Made by a program: the position numbers and the translations under genes
DNA from: Actinocatenispora sera
GTDB lineage: Bacteria; Actinomycetota; Actinomycetes; Mycobacteriales; Micromonosporaceae
DNA length: 64,000 nucleotides
Assembly: GCF_018324685.1 (NCBI RefSeq)
Contig: NZ_AP023354.1
Location: 4,650,001-4,714,000 of the forward strand
Reading direction: 5' to 3'
In this document: positions 60,226-64,000 of the stretch, in pieces
Layout: the number at the start of each line of letters is the position of its first letter
How positions within the stretch are numbered: the stretch's first letter is position 1
Notes under the pieces: model-generated
The model's input: only the letters and a program-made list of their open reading frames with translations
What the model was told of the DNA's origin: nothing
Databases searched by the model: none

Positions 60226-62040
60226 ATGAACCGGGTACCCGTGCTGCCGGTGCTGGCCGGCCTGCTGCTGGCCTACCTGCTGGTGCCGATCGTCGCGTTC
60301 GCGGTGCGGCTGGCCGGCGCCGGCGGCGCCCAGACCGCGCCGGGCGTCGGGGCAGCGCTGGCCACCTCCCTGGTCACCGCCACCATCTCGACCGTGGTGA
60401 TCGGGGTACTCGGCATCCCGCTGGGCTACCTGCTCGCCCGGCGCCGGGGCCGCGTCGCCGCCGCGCTGGGCGTACTGGTGCAGCTGCCGCTGGCGTTGCC
60501 GCCGCTGATCTCCGGCGTGTTGCTGGTCTACCTGGTCGGGCCGTACGCGCCGCTCGGTGAGCTGACCGGTGGGCGGCTCACCGACACCCGGATCGGCATC
60601 GTGCTCGCGCAGGTGTTCGTCGCCGCGCCGTTCCTGGTGGTGGCGGCGCGATCGGCGTTCGCGGCGGTGGATCCGGCACTGCTCGACGTGGCGGCCACGC
60701 TCGGGCACGGCCGGCTGTCCCGGTTCGTCCGGGTGGCGCTGCCGGTGGCCGGTGGCGGGATCCGGGCCGGGCTGCTGCTGTCCTGGCTGCGCGCTTTCGG
60801 CGAGTTCGGCGCCACGGTGATCCTCGCCTACCACCCGTACACCCTGCCGGTGTTCACCTACGTGCAGTTCGGCTCGACCGGGCTGCCGGCGACGGTGCTG
60901 CCGGTCGCGGTGGCGCTGCTCGCCGCGCTGCTGGTACTGGTCGCCGCCGACCACCTGCGGCTGCCCCGGCGCCGGGGCCGCGCCGAGCTTCCCCCGCCGG
61001 TACGGCCGAACGGGCGGCCCGGTCCGCTGGTCGGCTTCGACCTGGCGGCGCGCGTCGGCGGGTTCGCGCTGTCGGTGGCCCACCCGCCGGGCGCCCGGAC
61101 CATCGCGATCCTCGGCCCGTCCGGGGCGGGCAAGTCGATGACGCTGCGGGCGCTGGCCGGGCTGCTGGCGGCGCGCGGCGACGTGACGTTGACCGGCGAC
61201 GGTGGCCCGGAGCGGCTCGCCGGGCTGGCCCCGGAACATCGCGAGATCGGGTACCTGCCGCAGGATCCGGCGCTGCTGCCCCAGCTGACGGTGTGGCGGC
61301 AGGTGCTGTTCGGGGTCGGCGCCGACCCCGCCGTCGCCGCGTACTGGCTGGACCGGCTCGGGTTGACCGAACTCGCCGACCGCCGGCCGGACCAGCTGTC
61401 CGGGGGCCAGCGCCGCCGGGTGGCGCTGGCCCGGGCGCTCGCCCGGCGGCCCCGGCTGCTGCTGCTCGACGAGCCGTTCGCCGGCCTCGACACGCCGGTA
61501 CGCGACGAGCTGCGGCACGAGCTGCGGGCGCTGCAGCGCGACACCGGGATGGCCACCGTACTGGTCACCCACGACCCGGACGAGGCGGCGCTGCTGGCCG
61601 ACGAGGTGCTGCTGCTGTCCGCCGGTACGGTGCGCCAGCAGGGCCGGCAGGAGCAGGTGTACGCGCATCCGTGCGACCCGGAGGCGGCCCGGTTGCTCGG
61701 CATCCGCAACCTGACCGCCGGTACCGTCGGCGCCGACGGGGTGCTGCGCTGCGGTGCCGCGGCGGTCTGCGACAGCGACCTGCCCGCCGGTACCGCGGTC
61801 ACCTGGTGTGTCCGGCCGGACCAGATCACGCTGTCCACCATGGACGGTGCGGGCGGCGACGAGCTGGTCGGCCGGGTGGTCGACGTGGTACGGCTGGCCG
61901 CGTTCACCGAGACGGTGCTGGAGCTGCCCACCGGCGACCGGCTGACCGCCGCCCGCACCGGCCCGGCCTCCGAGCCGGGCACGCCGGTGCGGCTGGCGAT
62001 CCCGTCGGACGCGGTCACCCTCTGGCCGGTCGATCAGTAG
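60226..62040 (+). CDS. Molybdate/tungstate permease-ATPase fusion (ModBC type)
   Basis: A 604-aa chain. Residues 1-255 form a ModB-like permease (six helices, EAA loop DVAATLGHGRLSRFVRVALPVAGGGI near residue 155, RAFGEFGATVILAY after it). From about residue 270 comes a ModC-like ATPase: Walker A GPSGAGKSM, Q-loop GYLPQDPALLPQLTV, signature QLSGGQRRRVALARAL, Walker B LLLLDEPFAGLDTPV, H-loop VLVTHDPDEA, then a C-terminal TOBE-like domain. ModB and ModC are separate genes in most bacteria, so one fused chain must dimerise. The 3' end overlaps the convergent lipoprotein gene by 7 bp. Confidence 0.9.
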   Translation: MNRVPVLPVLAGLLLAYLLVPIVAFAVRLAGAGGAQTAPGVGAALATSLVTATISTVVIGVLGIPLGYLLARRRGRVAAALGVLVQLPLALPPLISGVLLVYLVGPYAPLGELTGGRLTDTRIGIVLAQVFVAAPFLVVAARSAFAAVDPALLDVAATLGHGRLSRFVRVALPVAGGGIRAGLLLSWLRAFGEFGATVILAYHPYTLPVFTYVQFGSTGLPATVLPVAVALLAALLVLVAADHLRLPRRRGRAELPPPVRPNGRPGPLVGFDLAARVGGFALSVAHPPGARTIAILGPSGAGKSMTLRALAGLLAARGDVTLTGDGGPERLAGLAPEHREIGYLPQDPALLPQLTVWRQVLFGVGADPAVAAYWLDRLGLTELADRRPDQLSGGQRRRVALARALARRPRLLLLDEPFAGLDTPVRDELRHELRALQRDTGMATVLVTHDPDEAALLADEVLLLSAGTVRQQGRQEQVYAHPCDPEAARLLGIRNLTAGTVGADGVLRCGAAAVCDSDLPAGTAVTWCVRPDQITLSTMDGAGGDELVGRVVDVVRLAAFTETVLELPTGDRLTAARTGPASEPGTPVRLAIPSDAVTLWPVDQ

Positions 62041-62594
62041 TTGTAGCCGCCGCCGTTCTGCGACGACGGGCTGCTCGCCGGCTTGCCGGACAGCCGGATC
62101 ACATGCCAGGTCAGCTTCGTCCCCCCGAAGCTGTCCTTGGTCCCGTCCCCGGTGACCGAGCCGGCACCCTGGTCGGCCGAGAACCGGTACAACGGGTGCC
62201 CGTTGTACGTCAGCTGGGTCTTGCCGTCGGACCGGTGCAGGGTGCCGAGCGTGCCGCTCGCGCCCGGCACCGTACTGGGCACCGTGCCGGACGCGGTGGC
62301 CACCGGCCAGATCGCCGTGCAAGCCGCCGAGTCGCACATCAGGTGCGTGGTGGTCTCGCCCGCCGGGCTGTACAGCGCGTGGCCGGCCGAGTCGACCAGT
62401 ACCTTGCCCTGCCCGGTACTGCGCGCGCTCACCGGTGCCGACGAGCCGGCCGAGTGGTTCGTCGAACCCCCGGACGACCCGGTCGAGCTGGACGAGCCGG
62501 CGCTGCAGCCGGCCGCGATCAGCGGCGCGGCGGCCGCCGGTGCCAGCCACCACAGCCGGCGGGATCGACGCTGTGACAACGAAAGCCGAGACAT
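62034..62594 (-). CDS. Secreted lipoprotein with COG4315-like repeats
   Basis: A 186-aa lipoprotein (Cys30 in LIAAGC) with a Ser/Gly-rich spacer, then two copies of the 'secreted repeat' domain: VLVDSAGHALYSPAGETTTHLMCDSAACTAIWPV and LGTLHRSDGKTQLTYNGHPLYRFSADQGAGSVTGDG. Such proteins are commonly encoded next to ECF sigma/anti-sigma pairs and are a likely regulon member. The role at the cell surface is unknown. Confidence 0.88.
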   Translation of the reverse strand: MSRLSLSQRRSRRLWWLAPAAAAPLIAAGCSAGSSSSTGSSGGSTNHSAGSSAPVSARSTGQGKVLVDSAGHALYSPAGETTTHLMCDSAACTAIWPVATASGTVPSTVPGASGTLGTLHRSDGKTQLTYNGHPLYRFSADQGAGSVTGDGTKDSFGGTKLTWHVIRLSGKPASSPSSQNGGGYNY

Positions 62595-62655
62595 CGTGGC
62601 TACCCCCTGTTGTTGGGTTTCTCGTTGTCGGACACGGCCGTGGGCGCCGGATCGT

Positions 62656-63354
62656 TCAGGGGGTGAGCGACAACACCGGGGTGCCGTCGCTGGTGCGTAC
62701 CTGGATCGCGCGGATCTGCGCCGGCCGGGTGGCGGTGGTGCCGCTCAGCACCATCGTCTTGTCCGGTACCACCGACCAGCTGGAGATCTGCTCGGTGTGG
62801 CCGCCGGTGTCGACCACCACCAGCGTGTAGCCGATCGGGTAGTTCGCGGGGCCGTGGTAGCGGCACCGCACGGTGACGTCGGTACCCCACGGATGGGTGG
62901 CGAGTGCCGCGGTCGCGGTGACCGGCGCCGGCACCAGCGCGGTCATCGCCTGCGCCGGCGGAGGCTGGGTACTCGTGGCTCCCTGGCCCGGCCCGAACGC
63001 CAGCAGCAGCGCGAGGACCAGGCAGACGGCCGCGGCGACCGCGCCGCTCGCGACCGTGACGAACCGGCGCCGACGGCGTACCCGGCGGGCCGCGACGAAC
63101 AGGTTGTCGGCCAGCGCCGGCGGCGCCGCCACCGGCTCGGCGGTGACCTGCTCGACCGGTACCCGCGACAGGAGTCCGGGCAGACCGGCCAGCTCCTGCA
63201 CCGACTCCCGGCACCGATCACAGCCGGCGAGGTGCTGCTCGTACCGGTGCCGGTCGGCGGGGGAGAGGGCACCGAGCACGTACGCGGCGTCGTCGTGGTG
63301 GATGTCGGCGTCCGAGTCGTCACCGCGAAGCGTCCGGTCGAACGGTGTCGTCAT
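62656..63354 (-). CDS. ZAS-type anti-sigma factor
   Basis: A 232-aa membrane protein with the N-terminal zinc-binding anti-sigma motif HLAGCDRC (His41, Cys45, Cys48) after ALSPADRHRYEQ, one membrane helix (AVAAAVCLVLALLLAFG, about 105-121) and an extracytoplasmic Ig-like domain. It binds the co-transcribed sigma factor and releases it on a surface or redox signal. The ATG is one base after the sigma factor stop. Confidence 0.9.
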   Translation of the reverse strand: MTTPFDRTLRGDDSDADIHHDDAAYVLGALSPADRHRYEQHLAGCDRCRESVQELAGLPGLLSRVPVEQVTAEPVAAPPALADNLFVAARRVRRRRRFVTVASGAVAAAVCLVLALLLAFGPGQGATSTQPPPAQAMTALVPAPVTATAALATHPWGTDVTVRCRYHGPANYPIGYTLVVVDTGGHTEQISSWSVVPDKTMVLSGTTATRPAQIRAIQVRTSDGTPVLSLTP

Positions 63355-63355
63355 C

Positions 63356-63856
63356 TCACACCACCCCCATCTCTTGCAACGTCAGCCGCAGCGCCCGCAA
63401 CGCGTAGTGCAGCCGGGACTTGACCGTGCCGGCCGGTACGCCGATGCGTTGCGCCGCCTCCGGTACCGATCGTCCCTGGTAGTAACACTCCACCAACACC
63501 TCACGGTGCGCCGGCGACAGCCGCTGTAGCGCCTCGGCCACCAGCCAGGACTGCATCGCCTCGTCGGTACCGTCGGCCACGCCACGCTCCGGTGGGTCGG
63601 CGAACGACACCTCCGGGCGTACCTTGCGGGCCCGCCACTGGTCGATCACCAGGTGCCGGGCGACGGTGTGCAGCCAGCCGCGGACCGGCCTGCCGTCCGC
63701 GGCGAGCGGGTGCTGCCACGCCCGCAGCAGCACCTCCTGCACGATGTCCTGCGCCCAGCCCCGGTCGCCGGTGAGGGTCAGCACGTACCCGTACAGCGGG
63801 CCGGCGTGCTCCTGGTAGAGCGAGCGCATCAGCTCGTCATCGGCCGAGGCGGGCAC
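63356..63856 (-). CDS. ECF sigma factor (SigK/SigL-like)
   Basis: About 166 aa: sigma region 2 (EHAGPLYGYVLTLTGDRGWAQDIVQEVLLRAW, then GWLHTVARHLVIDQWRARK) and region 4 (LQRLSPAHREVLVECYYQGRSVPEAAQRIGVPAGTVKSRLHYAL). The start is uncertain: the GTG at 63856 has GGAGG four bases upstream, an ATG at 63964 gives a longer Arg/Pro-rich N-terminus of doubtful value, and an ATG at 63829 is also possible. It forms an operon with the anti-sigma factor and the lipoprotein. Confidence 0.9.
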   Translation of the reverse strand: MPASADDELMRSLYQEHAGPLYGYVLTLTGDRGWAQDIVQEVLLRAWQHPLAADGRPVRGWLHTVARHLVIDQWRARKVRPEVSFADPPERGVADGTDEAMQSWLVAEALQRLSPAHREVLVECYYQGRSVPEAAQRIGVPAGTVKSRLHYALRALRLTLQEMGVV

Positions 63857-64000
63857 CACGCCTCCAGCCGTGCCCGGTCCGGGCACCGTGCTTCGTCGCG
63901 CGCCCGGATCTGCCTCCGTCCTCGGCGTCCAGCGCTGCCGAGGACGACCGGGCGCCGTCGGCATCGGCCGTACCGGCCTCGATCGGTGTGTCGTGTTCGG
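63857..64000. other. Upstream region of the sigma operon, cut by the window edge
   Basis: About 140 bp precede the chosen start. It should hold the operon promoter, but I see no clear autoregulatory ECF-type sequence, and the window ends here. Confidence 0.4.

Noticed and set aside
59575-62553. Open frame of 992 codons on the minus strand
   Set aside because: A shadow of the molybdate transporter genes, with Gln/Arg/His-rich composition typical of antisense frames in GC-rich DNA.

Overview
The window is a very GC-rich stretch of chromosome from an actinobacterium. Almost every third codon position is G or C, GTG and occasionally TTG starts are common, neighbouring genes overlap by ATGA or GTGA, and several genes have a TANNNT -10 box 6-7 nt before the start codon (leaderless style). 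DinB/DUF664 proteins and double-GNAT proteins of the kinds found in mycothiol-making bacteria fit this. A Micromonosporaceae-type soil organism is plausible, but no rRNA or other decisive marker is present. I see no tRNA, rRNA, CRISPR array, insertion sequence, prophage or integrase.

Layout. 1-9.7 kb: sugar MFS porter with an exported GH78 alpha-L-rhamnosidase, a TetR/MFS pair, and a second cytoplasmic GH78 enzyme behind a LacI-like box. 9.7-18.1 kb: housekeeping genes (acyl desaturase, S41-type protease, zinc-free ribosomal protein bL31B, VOC protein, YigZ, GH63-like hydrolase, Cys-rich protein, XRE-cupin regulator divergent from a YbaK deacylase). 18.2-22.6 kb: NarL-type two-component system and two bacterial PH-domain membrane proteins. 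22.7-25.7 kb: a 58-aa small gene, about 1.2 kb of non-coding DNA with a 15-bp periodic repeat, an orphan LuxR regulator coupled to an unknown gene, and a DinB protein. 25.8-30.7 kb: ThrE exporter and a ribose-type sugar ABC importer. 30.8-38.5 kb: LysR/SBF symporter pair, VOC, WYL regulator, aldo-keto reductase, DUF3626, YhhN, a small membrane protein and an NmrA-like protein. 38.6-44.3 kb: a polyol-type locus (FGGY kinase, two permeases, binding protein, DeoR regulator) with an iterated operator. 44.7-49.5 kb: pirin, GNAT, YceI, SDR, DHA2-like exporter. 49.7-54 kb: a complete CUT1 sugar importer. 54-58.7 kb: HxlR regulator divergent from a ketopantoate-reductase-like gene across twin palindromes, a P-loop kinase, a double GNAT and a gluconokinase-like FGGY enzyme. 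58.9-62 kb: molybdate/tungstate uptake with a permease-ATPase fusion. 62-64 kb: ECF sigma factor, anti-sigma factor and a secreted lipoprotein.

The dominant theme is carbohydrate acquisition: two rhamnosidases, three ABC importers and two FGGY kinases, each with a local regulatory site. The most unusual feature is the number of short tandem duplications (9-55 bp units, at least nine loci). Many lie across gene ends or starts, one lies inside a kinase ATP-binding domain, and one makes up the putative DeoR operator array.
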